Source of the DNA: Neopusillimonas maritima
GTDB lineage: Bacteria; Pseudomonadota; Gammaproteobacteria; Burkholderiales; Burkholderiaceae_B
Reading direction: 5' to 3' (one strand)
Assembly (NCBI RefSeq): GCF_040930455.2
Contig: NZ_CP170494.1
DNA length: 64,000 nucleotides
Shown here: piece by piece, positions 25,315 through 34,112 of the stretch
How the letters are laid out: each line of letters opens with the position of its first letter
Position numbering within the stretch: the first letter of the stretch is position 1
The notes under the pieces: model-generated
What the model saw: the letters and a program-made list of their open reading frames with translations, nothing else
Database searches by the model: none
Told to the model about the DNA's origin: nothing
Position numbers and translations under genes: made by a program

Positions 25315-26364
25315 TTACAGGCGCTCCTCACGCAACAAACCCAGTGCAACTTGAATCGGACGGTCGGAATAGCTGAACAAAACAGCCTCTTCCTGCACTT
25401 CAAAATGCACTTTGTGCCAGGAAGGCACAACGAATACATCACGCGGCGTGAACTCAAACACCTTATCACCAATATACGCTTTGCCGGTACCCTCTACGAC
25501 ACTGAACACGGTGGCGTCGGTAGTGCGATACGCCTTCCCTTTAAACCCCTTGGGCAACAGCTGCATGAAGGTGGCCATGGTGGGCATGGCAAAGCCCCCT
25601 GTCGCCGGATTCACGTAGCGCAACTTGATGCCGTCGTATTCGTCTATTTCGCCGTTACGCTGTAACTGATACAAGGCCTCACGGGTGCGCTCGTAGGGAT
25701 AATTGAAAATCGGCGAGGTCTTGCCGTTTACCTCGTAGTGCACCGGCAACATGTTGTAGCCGTAACGCGCATAACTATCGCCTTCGGGCCGTGCAATCGG
25801 CTGTACCGGCTCAGGATAGTTTTCAGCAAAGCCCGTGCCCATCATACGAATGAAGGGAATATCCAGGCCGTCGAGCCACACCACCGGCTCTCCCCCATCG
25901 GCCACGGCGGCGTTACCGTGATCGTGCCAGGTCCAGGTGGGCGTAATAATGAAGTCGCCGGGATGCATGGTGGTGCGCTCACCATTCACCGCCGTGTAAG
26001 CCCCTTTGCCTTCCACAATAAAACGCAAGGCCGACTGCACGTGGCGGTGGCTGGGCGCCACTTCGCCAGGCAGAATCAGTTGCAGGCCGGCATACAGTGT
26101 GGGGGTAATCGAAGCCTGGCCCCGCAAACCGGGGTTTTCAAGAATCAGCACACGCCGCACCGCCTCCTCGGCGGTAATCAGTTCACCCGACTCCATAATG
26201 TCGGATCGAACCGCGTCATAACGCCATAAATGCGGCACACATTCCGTGGTGGGCGACTGCGGCACCAAACTGTGCAATGACTCCCATAACGGGGTCATGT
26301 CTTTCTTGTCGATCCGCGCGTAGTAAGCCTCGCGCTCGGCTTTGTTCGCAACCGGACTATTCAT
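25315..26364 (-). CDS. nagI: Gentisate 1,2-dioxygenase
   Basis: Fe(II) bicupin enzyme of 349 residues that opens gentisate to maleylpyruvate. H106, H108 (PSHRHVQSALRFIVEG) and H147 (TPTWTWHDHGN) form the expected metal triad, and the dimer-region WLDGLDIPFIRMMG is conserved. AAGGAG precedes the ATG at 26364. It is the first gene of the gentisate operon and closer to characterised gentisate dioxygenases than the copy at 15165. The 207 bp upstream are AT-rich and probably carry the operon promoter. Confidence 0.95.
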   Translation of the reverse strand: MNSPVANKAEREAYYARIDKKDMTPLWESLHSLVPQSPTTECVPHLWRYDAVRSDIMESGELITAEEAVRRVLILENPGLRGQASITPTLYAGLQLILPGEVAPSHRHVQSALRFIVEGKGAYTAVNGERTTMHPGDFIITPTWTWHDHGNAAVADGGEPVVWLDGLDIPFIRMMGTGFAENYPEPVQPIARPEGDSYARYGYNMLPVHYEVNGKTSPIFNYPYERTREALYQLQRNGEIDEYDGIKLRYVNPATGGFAMPTMATFMQLLPKGFKGKAYRTTDATVFSVVEGTGKAYIGDKVFEFTPRDVFVVPSWHKVHFEVQEEAVLFSYSDRPIQVALGLLREERL

Positions 26365-26571
26365 GGCTATCTCCTTGAAACAGAATCGGAAACCTGGAGT
26401 GGTGAAAGACCACGTCGATGGTTACTCCGAATTCCCATACCCTGAATATACGTCGGTTGAGGCGGGATTTGTGTACTTTGTTATATGTTTATCGATGAAA
26501 TATTTGTATGAGGTATATGTTTTTTTATATTTCTTCGTGAGCCGTCCATACACGATGACGCCTTATTCCGC
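26365..26571. other. AT-rich gap before the gentisate operon
   Basis: About 200 bp of markedly AT-rich sequence (26460-26545 especially) between hpd and gentisate dioxygenase. A minus-strand TATATT near 26449 could be a -10 box without a clear -35, suggesting an activator-dependent promoter. No convincing hairpin terminator for hpd was seen. Confidence 0.35.
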
Positions 26572-27648
26572 TCAGCTTTTCTTCCCCACCACCCCACGCT
26601 GCACCTGGTCGCGTTCAATCGATTCAAACAGGGCCTTGAAATTCCCTTCGCCGAAGCCTTCATCGCCTTTACGCTGAATAAACTCGAAGAACACCGGCCC
26701 CAACACGGTTTCTGAAAATATTTGCAGCAACAGGCGTTTATCATTCTTTTCCGTTGAGCCGTCGAGCAAAATGCCACGTGCCTGCAACGCCTCAACCGGT
26801 TCCCCATGGCCCGGCAGGCGCTCTTTCAGCATTTCATAATACGTAGCGGGAGGTGCCGTCATCAACCTAACGCCGGCATTGCGCAAGCGGTCGACAGTAT
26901 CCATAAGGTTGTCGGTAAGCAAGGCAATATGCTGGATGCCTTCCCCATTGAACTGCATCAGGAACTCTTCAATCTGCCCGCCACCGCCGGCTTCTTCGTT
27001 CAGCGGAATGCGGATCTTGCCATCGGGAGCCGTCATGGCGCGCGACGTTAAGCCGGTGTATTCACCTTTGATGTCGAAATAGCGAATTTCCCTGAAATTA
27101 AACAAACGCTCGTAGAATCCGGCCCAATAGCTCATGCGCCCCCGATACACGTTATGCGTTAAGTGGTCGATCACTTTCAGGCCGTGCCCGGCAGGGTGAA
27201 GCGCCACACCTTCAATAAACTCGAAGTCAATGTCGTAAATGGTCATGCCATCGGTGAAGCGGTCGATCAGATAAAGCGGTGCGCCGCCAATCCCCTTAAT
27301 GGCGGGCAGACGCAATTCCATTGGGCCAGTGGGAATTTCCAAGGCCTGGGCGCCCAGCTCGAGCGCCCGTTTATAGGCCTTGTGCGCGTCTTTCACCCGA
27401 AAAGCCATGCCGCACGCCGAAGGACCATGTTCCGCGGCAAAGTAGGCTGCCAGGCTTTTGGGCTCTTTGTTAATAATGAAGTTAATGCCGCCCTGGCGAT
27501 ACAACACCACATCTTTCGAACGATGCACGGCCACTTTGGTGAAGCCCAGCTTCTCAAACAACGGCTCCAGCACATTCGGTTCCGGTGAGGCGAACTCAAC
27601 GAATTCAAACCCCATCAAACCCATTGGGTTCTCGAAAAGATCTGCCAT
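26572..27648 (-). CDS. hpd: 4-Hydroxyphenylpyruvate dioxygenase
   Basis: 358-residue Fe(II) enzyme that converts 4-hydroxyphenylpyruvate to homogentisate. Metal ligands H162 (VIDHLTHNVYRG), H240 (GIQHIALLTDN) and E322 (GPVFFEFIQRKGDEGFGEGNF) are all present, together with the C-terminal signature helix. It lies between a livJHMGF set upstream (33 bp after livF) and the gentisate operon downstream. No homogentisate dioxygenase gene is present in the window, so either the next step is encoded elsewhere or the link with the ring-cleavage enzymes here is novel. Confidence 0.95.
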   Translation of the reverse strand: MADLFENPMGLMGFEFVEFASPEPNVLEPLFEKLGFTKVAVHRSKDVVLYRQGGINFIINKEPKSLAAYFAAEHGPSACGMAFRVKDAHKAYKRALELGAQALEIPTGPMELRLPAIKGIGGAPLYLIDRFTDGMTIYDIDFEFIEGVALHPAGHGLKVIDHLTHNVYRGRMSYWAGFYERLFNFREIRYFDIKGEYTGLTSRAMTAPDGKIRIPLNEEAGGGGQIEEFLMQFNGEGIQHIALLTDNLMDTVDRLRNAGVRLMTAPPATYYEMLKERLPGHGEPVEALQARGILLDGSTEKNDKRLLLQIFSETVLGPVFFEFIQRKGDEGFGEGNFKALFESIERDQVQRGVVGKKS

Positions 27649-27680
27649 GTCGTTCTCCTTAAACGCTTACTGCAACGATA

Positions 27681-28397
27681 CTACAACCCCAGGTAAGCCT
27701 CCTTCACGCGAGGGTCGTTCTTCAGATTATCGCTGCTGCCGTGGAGCGTAATGCGCCCATTTTCCACCACGTAAGCTTCATCGGCCAGATTCAATGTGTT
27801 GCGGGTGTCTTGCTCAGCAATCAGAATGGAAAGGCCGCTCCTGTTCAGGGAACGTATTGTGTCGAAAACCAACTGCGCCATAATCGGCGCCAAACCCAAC
27901 GTGGGTTCATCCAATAGCAATAACTTGGGGCGCGCCATCAGGCCGCGCGCAATTGCCAGCATTTGTTGTTCACCGCCGGAAAGCGTGCCGGCCGCCTGAC
28001 TACGACGCTCTCGTAACCGAGGAAACAATTCATACATTTCTTCAATACGCTGCTTCCAGGTGGGGCGCGCAGCCGGCACGATACCGCCCAGGCGCAGGTT
28101 CTCTTCAACCGACAAGTTAGGAAAAACGCGCCGCCCTTCAGGCACCAGCACCATTCCCGCGTTTACCCGCTGATGGCCACGTTGGGCACCCATGCTTTTT
28201 CCATCGAACAGCACTTCGCCCTGCGTTACCGGCAACACTCCTGCCAACATCAACATAATCGTGGTTTTACCGGCCCCGTTTGCACCCAGTAAGGCCGTCA
28301 CGCTTCCTGCGCGCACGTTCAGAGAAACACCATGGATAATTTGCACTTCCCCATAGCCGCCCACCACCTCTTTCAGGCTCAGGATATCTGTGCTCAT
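27681..28397 (-). CDS. livF: Liv-type ABC transporter ATPase (LivF), dihydroxypyridine-module set
   Basis: 238 residues. Walker A GANGAGKT (38-45), signature LSGGEQQ and Walker B LLLLDEPTLGLAP are intact. It overlaps livG by 4 bp (ATGA type) and ends 33 bp before hpd. It is the last transporter gene of the operon that starts at the NicX-like dioxygenase, and hpd may be read from the same transcript. Confidence 0.95.
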   Translation of the reverse strand: MSTDILSLKEVVGGYGEVQIIHGVSLNVRAGSVTALLGANGAGKTTIMLMLAGVLPVTQGEVLFDGKSMGAQRGHQRVNAGMVLVPEGRRVFPNLSVEENLRLGGIVPAARPTWKQRIEEMYELFPRLRERRSQAAGTLSGGEQQMLAIARGLMARPKLLLLDEPTLGLAPIMAQLVFDTIRSLNRSGLSILIAEQDTRNTLNLADEAYVVENGRITLHGSSDNLKNDPRVKEAYLGL

Positions 28398-29122
28398 TTC
28401 TGTTCTCCGAAATAAACCTCGTGCACACGCGGATTGTCCGCGATCTCCTGCGGCGTTCCCATTGCAATTCGCTCTCCATGATGCAGCACCACGATTCGAT
28501 CCGACAATTGCATCAGGGCACGCATCACATGCTCAATGATTAAAATCGTTAGCTTTCGGGAATGATGTTGTTCGCGAATAATGCCAAGCATCTCGCTGAC
28601 TTCGGGCGGGGTCAGACCCGCCATAACCTCATCAAGCATGACGACCTTGCAACCTGTACTGATCGCGCGGGCAAGTTCCAGTTTCTTTTGCTTGGACAAG
28701 GTAAGCGCATGGGCCGGTGTATCGGCCAGGCCCAACATCCCCAAGTCTTTCAAGACGGTCTGGCAATGCGCAACAGCCTGTTGACGATTACGGATCAGAA
28801 CCGAACCGAACATCGCCGCCGTCAGCAGGTTCTCCATGACCGTCAGGTTTTGGAATGGTTTGACGATTTGGAATGTACGGGCAATGCCTCGTCGACAGAC
28901 CTGGTCCGGGCGAAGCCCCAGCAACGACTTTCCCTCGAGAAGAACATTTCCAGTCGTGGGTGGCAGATACCCTGCAATCACGTTGAACAACGTGGTCTTG
29001 CCAGCCCCATTGGCCCCCATAATGCCCAGGATTTTCCCTTCATCAACCGTCATGGATATTTCAGCCAGCGCCCTTAGGCCCCCAAAGTTCTTACTCACGC
29101 CCTCCAGCTGGATTAAGCTCAT
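28394..29122 (-). CDS. livG: Liv-type ABC transporter ATPase (LivG), dihydroxypyridine-module set
   Basis: 242 residues. Walker A GANGAGKT (36-43); the signature is degenerate (LTLSKQKKLELARA); Walker B VVMLDEVMAGL has E-V-M in place of the usual E-P-x. Such variants are common in LivG-like ATPases of aromatic importers. It overlaps livM by 4 bp. Confidence 0.94.
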   Translation of the reverse strand: MSLIQLEGVSKNFGGLRALAEISMTVDEGKILGIMGANGAGKTTLFNVIAGYLPPTTGNVLLEGKSLLGLRPDQVCRRGIARTFQIVKPFQNLTVMENLLTAAMFGSVLIRNRQQAVAHCQTVLKDLGMLGLADTPAHALTLSKQKKLELARAISTGCKVVMLDEVMAGLTPPEVSEMLGIIREQHHSRKLTILIIEHVMRALMQLSDRIVVLHHGERIAMGTPQEIADNPRVHEVYFGEQK

Positions 29123-30042
29123 GAGCCTTCTCCTTGAGCCCGATGCTTGTAATTACGATACCAACCGAGCAAGCCATTCGGTAACTTCACCACAAACACG
29201 ATCAACAAAATACCCAGGATAATCATGTAGAACTGTGGCGCGTTCGTCCAAAGCAGTTCAGACAGGATAACCAGGAAAATCACCCCGAACAGGGGGCCGC
29301 GCGCGTTATCGCCCCCGCCTAAAATCGCCATGACGATCACGGTAATGGAAATCATTGGGTCGAACGCCTGGGTCGCCTCGAAATAGCTTGAGCGCAGCGC
29401 CATTACCCCACCCACCATGCCGGGAATAATAGCGGACAAGATGAACGCGATGAGCTTGTATCGCGCTACGGGCACACCAAGTGTTTCCGCCGCCTCTTCG
29501 TTCTCGCGCAGCGAACGTAAACCATGCCCGAAGGGTGAGCGATGGACCGTTTCCAGCAACAAGGTCGACGCCACCGCCAGCACTAATACAATCCAGTAAA
29601 TGGTTTCGATTGGCGGCGTACCAAACAAAAGGCGGCTGGAAATGCCCATTTTGGCCTCAATGGCCATCAGGGAATACTTCACCAACTCAGCCAAGCCAAA
29701 CGTAAGAATGACAAAATAGGGCCCACGAACCCGCATGACCGGTAAACCCACAACTAACGCGAACAGCGCGCTAATAGCGCCGGCCATGATCAAAGCCAGC
29801 CAGAGCGGCATCCATTGCCAGGTCACCACAACCACATAGCTGCCGATCCCGTAAAACACCACCTGGCCCAGCGATATGTAGCCTGTCATGCTAGAGAGCA
29901 CTGCCCAGCTTTGCGTGAGTGCCAACCACATCAGAATGGCCAAGCCCACGCCAATTGCATAGTCTTGTGCAACAAAGGGAAGAACGGCGAACGCCAGAAT
30001 CAAACAAACAAAAACCGTTATTTCTTTCAGGGTGACATTCAT
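29119..30042 (-). CDS. livM: Liv-type ABC transporter permease (LivM), dihydroxypyridine-module set
   Basis: 307 residues, strongly hydrophobic, with the LivM features LSSMTGYISLGQVVFYGIGSY, GLRSLRENEEAAETLGVPVARYKL in the coupling loop and AILGGGDNARGPLFG near the C-terminus. It overlaps both neighbours by 4 bp, so the four genes are translationally coupled. Confidence 0.95.
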   Translation of the reverse strand: MNVTLKEITVFVCLILAFAVLPFVAQDYAIGVGLAILMWLALTQSWAVLSSMTGYISLGQVVFYGIGSYVVVVTWQWMPLWLALIMAGAISALFALVVGLPVMRVRGPYFVILTFGLAELVKYSLMAIEAKMGISSRLLFGTPPIETIYWIVLVLAVASTLLLETVHRSPFGHGLRSLRENEEAAETLGVPVARYKLIAFILSAIIPGMVGGVMALRSSYFEATQAFDPMISITVIVMAILGGGDNARGPLFGVIFLVILSELLWTNAPQFYMIILGILLIVFVVKLPNGLLGWYRNYKHRAQGEGS

Positions 30043-30935
30043 CGACTGACCCTTTTGGCAAATAAACCCTGCGGCAGAAACATGAGTGTTGCCACGAACA
30101 CCCCATACAGCAAGACCGAACGTAAATTAGGGGACGTCAAGGCCACACCATAGGTTTCGATGGCCCCCAATAATAAAGCGGCTAAAAATCCACCCAGAAT
30201 ATTGCCCAGCCCACCCAAAATCACAACGATAAAAGCCGCAATCGCCAACGGGAACCCGATAAACGGAGAAAATTGCTCCATCATGCCTAACAGCACACCT
30301 GCAACACCTGCCGACGCAAAGCCCAAGGTCAGACTCACAATATGCACTTGCTCGACATTCACGCCCACAATGCGAGCCGCCTCAGGCTGCTCTATCACCG
30401 ACCGCAAAGCAAGACCAAAAACGCTCCAGCGCAGGAATAGTGTGACCCCGATGCATATCGCCAACGCAACCAAAAGCGCAATAATTCGGTTTCCCGTCAT
30501 GGCCAGGTCGCCGAACCGATACACATGATCCATGTATTGATAAGCGCGAGGGGTTGCCGTTTCCACCCAAGCCACGATGTTTTGAATTAACAACGAAAGC
30601 CCAAAAAACAGCAACAAAGAGTTCGCTTCAAGCCGCTCCCTGCGGTCGACACGCACCAACATGTCTCGCAACAGAAACTTATAGAGCAACACACCAACGA
30701 TGGCACTGAAGGCCGCGACAACCACGGTGGAGAACAAGGGTGACAGCCCAAAAACGCTGAACAGCCAATAGCCTACGTATGCCCCAACCATCACCAGCTC
30801 ACCGTGCGCCACATTAAGCAGGCGCATGGTTCCATAAACCAAATTCAGGCCTAACGCGATAATCGCGTAAAGAGCACCTGTTACCAGCGTGGCAAACAGC
30901 AACTGCTGCGACAAAAACACATCCACAAAACTCAT
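30039..30935 (-). CDS. livH: Liv-type ABC transporter permease (LivH), dihydroxypyridine-module set
   Basis: 298 residues with multiple membrane segments. The motif LVYGTMRLLNVAHGELVMVGAY and the loop IVGVNVEQVHIVSLTLGFASAGVAGVL identify LivH. It follows the binding-protein gene after a 65-bp gap containing a stable hairpin that could lower permease expression relative to the binding protein. Confidence 0.95.
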   Translation of the reverse strand: MSFVDVFLSQQLLFATLVTGALYAIIALGLNLVYGTMRLLNVAHGELVMVGAYVGYWLFSVFGLSPLFSTVVVAAFSAIVGVLLYKFLLRDMLVRVDRRERLEANSLLLFFGLSLLIQNIVAWVETATPRAYQYMDHVYRFGDLAMTGNRIIALLVALAICIGVTLFLRWSVFGLALRSVIEQPEAARIVGVNVEQVHIVSLTLGFASAGVAGVLLGMMEQFSPFIGFPLAIAAFIVVILGGLGNILGGFLAALLLGAIETYGVALTSPNLRSVLLYGVFVATLMFLPQGLFAKRVSR

Positions 30936-30959
30936 GCAACACCCCTGTCAGTGTTCCAG

Positions 30960-30980
30960 GGGCGGCCCATTAGGCCGCCC
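30960..30980 (-). other. Hairpin between livJ and livH
   Basis: GGGCGGCC and GGCCGCCC pair around CATTA. The T-run lies on the plus-strand side (30981-30985), so for the minus-strand mRNA this is a stem without a U-tail. That fits an RNA-stabilising or partial-termination element protecting the livJ message better than a full terminator. Confidence 0.55.
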
Positions 30981-31000
30981 TTTTTCTTGTTGGGCGCTTA

Positions 31001-32191
31001 TTATTTAATAGCCGCTTTTGGCTGGAACTTGCTGGTGGCAATTGAGTCAGGCCAAATCAGCTTCAGGTGCCCATCCTGAATTTGCAGGAATGCCGTTGGG
31101 GTAATAACGTTTTGCACGCCTTCAAACTTCACCTTTCCATTAATGGTTTCAAACGTGTCGGTGGCAATTGTCTCGCGCAGCTTTTCTTTATCCAGACCCA
31201 CTTTGGCAACCGCTTGCTCCAGAATCTCCAAAGACAAGTAAGCCAGCGAAGCGTTCAAATAGTCGGGCTCCTGGTTGTAGCGTGCAACGTAATTATCGTA
31301 AAACTTGCGCGCATTTTTCCATTCTGGGTTATCCGGTGCCCAGTGGCCAATCGTTACAAAACCATTGGCCGAATCACCGAGGGCTTTACGATAAAAAGCA
31401 GCCGACGCGCCCAACGCCACGAATTGAAATGGACTGGATATGCCTATTTCCTTAGCCTGCTTGCCATATAAAACAGAATCGCCGGGATAGGAAAGCGCCA
31501 ACACCGCATCGGGGTTCAACTCTTTGATTTGCGCCAACATGGGTGTCATGTCTTTAATACTGGGCGGGTACTCTGTACTGAACTTTATTTCTATTCCGGC
31601 CTTCTTAAGCTCGGGCTCAATAAAGGTTTTCAGCTCTTTGGTCAGCGACAGCACGTTGGCCATGATGGCGACCGACTTAACATTGTTTTGTTGCATCAGC
31701 TTGGTCAGTTCCACCGCCATGACATCGGGTATGGCTGCGGTGGGAAACCAAATATAACCGGGCTTCACCTCACGCAACATGACGGAGGCCGATGTGTTTC
31801 CAACCACCGGAAATTTATACTTTTCCACGACCGGCGCAAGGGCAATCTGGAACGGCGTGCCCCAGGGCGCAATCAGCAAATCCACCTTATCGTCGGTAAT
31901 GAGTTTTTCATAGATGCGTACCGACATTTCCGGCCGGGACTGATTGTCGTATTCGACAAACTCAACCAAGCGCTTTTCACCGGCAACGTCGATGCCCCCA
32001 CGCGCGTTGACCTCATCGCGCCACATTTCATAAACGGCATATTGGTCTTGCGCCGCATTGGCAAACGGCCCCGTTTGCGACATTGAAAAGCCAATACGAA
32101 CAGGCGGTTTCTCGGCAGCCGCCGCCCCAAACATACTTGCGGCCAGGCCAATACTCAAAGCCACATTCAAAAACGTGCGTCGTGTCGTCAT
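31001..32191 (-). CDS. livJ: Liv-type periplasmic binding protein with Tat-like signal
   Basis: 396 residues from ATG at 32191, which has GGAG 7 bp upstream. An ATG nine codons earlier lacks a good site. The leader MTTRRTFLNVALSIGLAAS carries RRTFL, a twin-arginine-like motif, and cleavage is likely after AAAA (about 26). The mature part, PVRIGFSMSQTGPFANAAQDQ, is of the type 1 binding fold used for aromatic and heteroaromatic acids. It is the binding component for the livHMGF genes that follow and is co-encoded with the NicX-like dioxygenase, so its ligand may be that enzyme's substrate or a precursor. Confidence 0.9.
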   Translation of the reverse strand: MTTRRTFLNVALSIGLAASMFGAAAAEKPPVRIGFSMSQTGPFANAAQDQYAVYEMWRDEVNARGGIDVAGEKRLVEFVEYDNQSRPEMSVRIYEKLITDDKVDLLIAPWGTPFQIALAPVVEKYKFPVVGNTSASVMLREVKPGYIWFPTAAIPDVMAVELTKLMQQNNVKSVAIMANVLSLTKELKTFIEPELKKAGIEIKFSTEYPPSIKDMTPMLAQIKELNPDAVLALSYPGDSVLYGKQAKEIGISSPFQFVALGASAAFYRKALGDSANGFVTIGHWAPDNPEWKNARKFYDNYVARYNQEPDYLNASLAYLSLEILEQAVAKVGLDKEKLRETIATDTFETINGKVKFEGVQNVITPTAFLQIQDGHLKLIWPDSIATSKFQPKAAIK

Positions 32192-32271
32192 AGTTGTCTC
32201 CGATGATGTTTTCATTTATTGCTTACTGAAGGTGTGTTGCCCAGCCACTTCCACTTTTTGTGCGGGGATGT

Positions 32272-33351
32272 TTAACGCCGTTCCCGTGGCACAATCATTT
32301 TCGGATCAAGCACCTTGCCGTCTTCGATGATCCGGTTACCGTCTAGCTCTATGGTGCACCCGCGCATGGGAAGGTCGTAATGGCCGCGCGTTTTGCGTGT
32401 GCCCCCCCCCTGCGTATTGGGGCCTGTCGAAAACAGGAAGTTGCCCGGAAACGCTCGTGTTGCCGCGCGGTTTCGCTCGGGCGAATCACCATACAACGCG
32501 ATGCTGTCCCAACGAGCCTGTGGATTCAAGCCCCAGCCCAAATGCGAAATAGCGAATGGGTCGCGGTCTTCGGGGAAATCCTTACCGTCTTCCAACCACT
32601 CGCGCATCAAAGTGGCATCCAGTCCACCCTCGATGGAAACGATATGCCCGTCGCGAACCTCGACAATAATTTCGTCCTGAATGTAGCGGCTGTACGGCAA
32701 AATAACAATATCGCCCGGCTGTATATACAGCGTGCCATTTGCGCTACCTTCATTGGGAAACGTATGAAGAAAGCCTGCACCCCAGTGATCGAAATGCCCG
32801 GGTTCATCTGCAAACCCGTATTGGCTCATTACGGGGTACTCGCCACGCTCATAAGTAAAGTCGGTTCCGGCCTTGCTGGTTACACGCACCTGCTTTGTAT
32901 TCTCGTACAGTTTGTGGGCGTGCAGCAGCGCTTCTTTCAAACCGGGCGGAGACTGCAAAGCATATAGATCGTCGGGGGCGTCGATAATCATCTGTATACG
33001 AACGCCGTTATCCATTACCTTCTTCAGCCAACTACTGAACAGCGGCACGTGAAATATCAAGACCATGTCACATTGCATCAAGGCCTCCAGCGTGCCCTTG
33101 CATTTACCCACTGTTTCCACACCCACGCTGGTCCAGGTAGGGATGGCATTCACGCACATTTCATAAATATCGGCGCCAAGCTCTTCTGCTGCAGCGAATG
33201 AGGCCTCAATGTATTCTCGTCGGGTGCCCAGGTCGCTCACAATTGCAATCGTTTCTCCCGGTTTAACCTTGCATAGCTCGAACTGCTTTTTGAACAACCC
33301 GGCAAGCTTCGCTGGATTCGTCGATTGCGTTCTGATGTCTGCCTGCAACAT
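32272..33351 (-). CDS. 2,5-Dihydroxypyridine 5,6-dioxygenase (NicX)-like enzyme
   Basis: 359 residues from ATG at 33351 (AAGGAG 6 bp upstream). The fold is that of M29 aminopeptidase-like proteins, but the sequence matches NicX, which opens 2,5-dihydroxypyridine to N-formylmaleamate. The NicX iron ligands have counterparts: H270 (AISHLGWGL), H324 and D326 (TRGHYDLPMRG). YGFADEPGHFDHWGAGFLHTFPNEGSANGTL and NFLFSTGPNTQGGG are also shared. It is the first gene before livJHMGF and is divergent from a TetR gene. The substrate may be a related hydroxylated N-heterocycle or aromatic; upstream nicotinate hydroxylases are not in the window. Confidence 0.8.
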   Translation of the reverse strand: MLQADIRTQSTNPAKLAGLFKKQFELCKVKPGETIAIVSDLGTRREYIEASFAAAEELGADIYEMCVNAIPTWTSVGVETVGKCKGTLEALMQCDMVLIFHVPLFSSWLKKVMDNGVRIQMIIDAPDDLYALQSPPGLKEALLHAHKLYENTKQVRVTSKAGTDFTYERGEYPVMSQYGFADEPGHFDHWGAGFLHTFPNEGSANGTLYIQPGDIVILPYSRYIQDEIIVEVRDGHIVSIEGGLDATLMREWLEDGKDFPEDRDPFAISHLGWGLNPQARWDSIALYGDSPERNRAATRAFPGNFLFSTGPNTQGGGTRKTRGHYDLPMRGCTIELDGNRIIEDGKVLDPKMIVPRERR

Positions 33352-33439
33352 GTTGATCTCCTTGCTTTTTCTATGGGCCACCTGAAAAACATCCCACTTT
33401 GAACGACTTTACTGACATACCAAAAGCAAGTCAATACCG

Positions 33440-33482
33440 AATAACGTTCCTTATTTAAGATAATTTGATTACCATGAGGTAA
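33440..33482. promoter_or_regulatory. Two candidate TetR operators in the divergent gap
   Basis: AATAA-CGTTCC-TTATT (33440-33455) and TTACC-ATGA-GGTAA (33469-33482) are perfect short inverted repeats between the NicX-like gene and the TetR gene. The second lies 32 bp upstream of the TetR start, where a self-repressing TetR would bind. Only the symmetry is seen; the binding is inferred. Confidence 0.45.
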
Positions 33483-33513
33483 CATTAAAAAAATTAGATA
33501 TTTAGGGGGTGAT

Positions 33514-34098
33514 GTGGCTCAGGTAAAAAAGCCGGAAATGAAGCAGGCAATCTTGGATGCCGCATATAAATGCTTCATGGAATACGGGTATTCCAGTACA
33601 AAAATACCCCAGATCGCGAAGTTGGCTGGCTCTTCACCGGCCAACATTTACGTTTACTTTCCATCCAAACTGGAAATTTTGTTCACCTTGTATGAAGGCT
33701 GGCTGGACGAACGAATGGCCAAACTGGAAAGAGCCTTAAACCGTTTGAGCACGAACGAACAGAAACTCCAGCGAATTTTGACGACAATGTGGCGAGACTT
33801 GCCCGCAGCAGACAAGGGGTTCAGCAACAACCTTATTCAGGCACTATCAACGGCAACAAGTAATGAAGGCTACAGCCCGGCGCTACGGCTTTCAGTAGAA
33901 AACAGACTATGCCAGATGTTGAGCAACAGCTTGTCGAATTTGGCCCCTGAACGAATCCAGGCCATTGCAACATTGCTATTAATGGCCTTCGACGGACATG
34001 CTATTAATTTTTATCTTACAAAGAAGAAAATTACATCAAAGGCGGATCTCGACTTCTTCAGTAAACTCATACTCTCGTATGCTGAACCGCAGAACTAA
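33514..34098 (+). CDS. TetR-family regulator of the dihydroxypyridine-like module
   Basis: 194 residues starting at GTG with AGGGGG just upstream; the ATG two bases earlier is out of frame. The helix-turn-helix AILDAAYKCFMEYGYSSTKIPQIAKLAGSSPANIYVYFPSK (about 12-55) is clear, and the rest is the helical ligand domain. It is divergent from the NicX-like operon and 14 bp upstream of the metallo-hydrolase gene, so it probably represses both directions until a pathway metabolite appears. Confidence 0.92.
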   Translation: MAQVKKPEMKQAILDAAYKCFMEYGYSSTKIPQIAKLAGSSPANIYVYFPSKLEILFTLYEGWLDERMAKLERALNRLSTNEQKLQRILTTMWRDLPAADKGFSNNLIQALSTATSNEGYSPALRLSVENRLCQMLSNSLSNLAPERIQAIATLLLMAFDGHAINFYLTKKKITSKADLDFFSKLILSYAEPQN

Positions 34099-34112
34099 CG
34101 GCATTTCAAACG

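Noticed and set aside
26460..26545. AT-rich stretch as a phage or insertion remnant
   Set aside because: It contains no coding remnant or terminal repeats; an AT-rich promoter region before the gentisate operon explains it.
30959..30985. Apparent plus-strand intrinsic terminator (stem plus TTTTT)
   Set aside because: No plus-strand gene precedes it; both flanking genes are read on the minus strand, so it is treated as an intra-operon hairpin.
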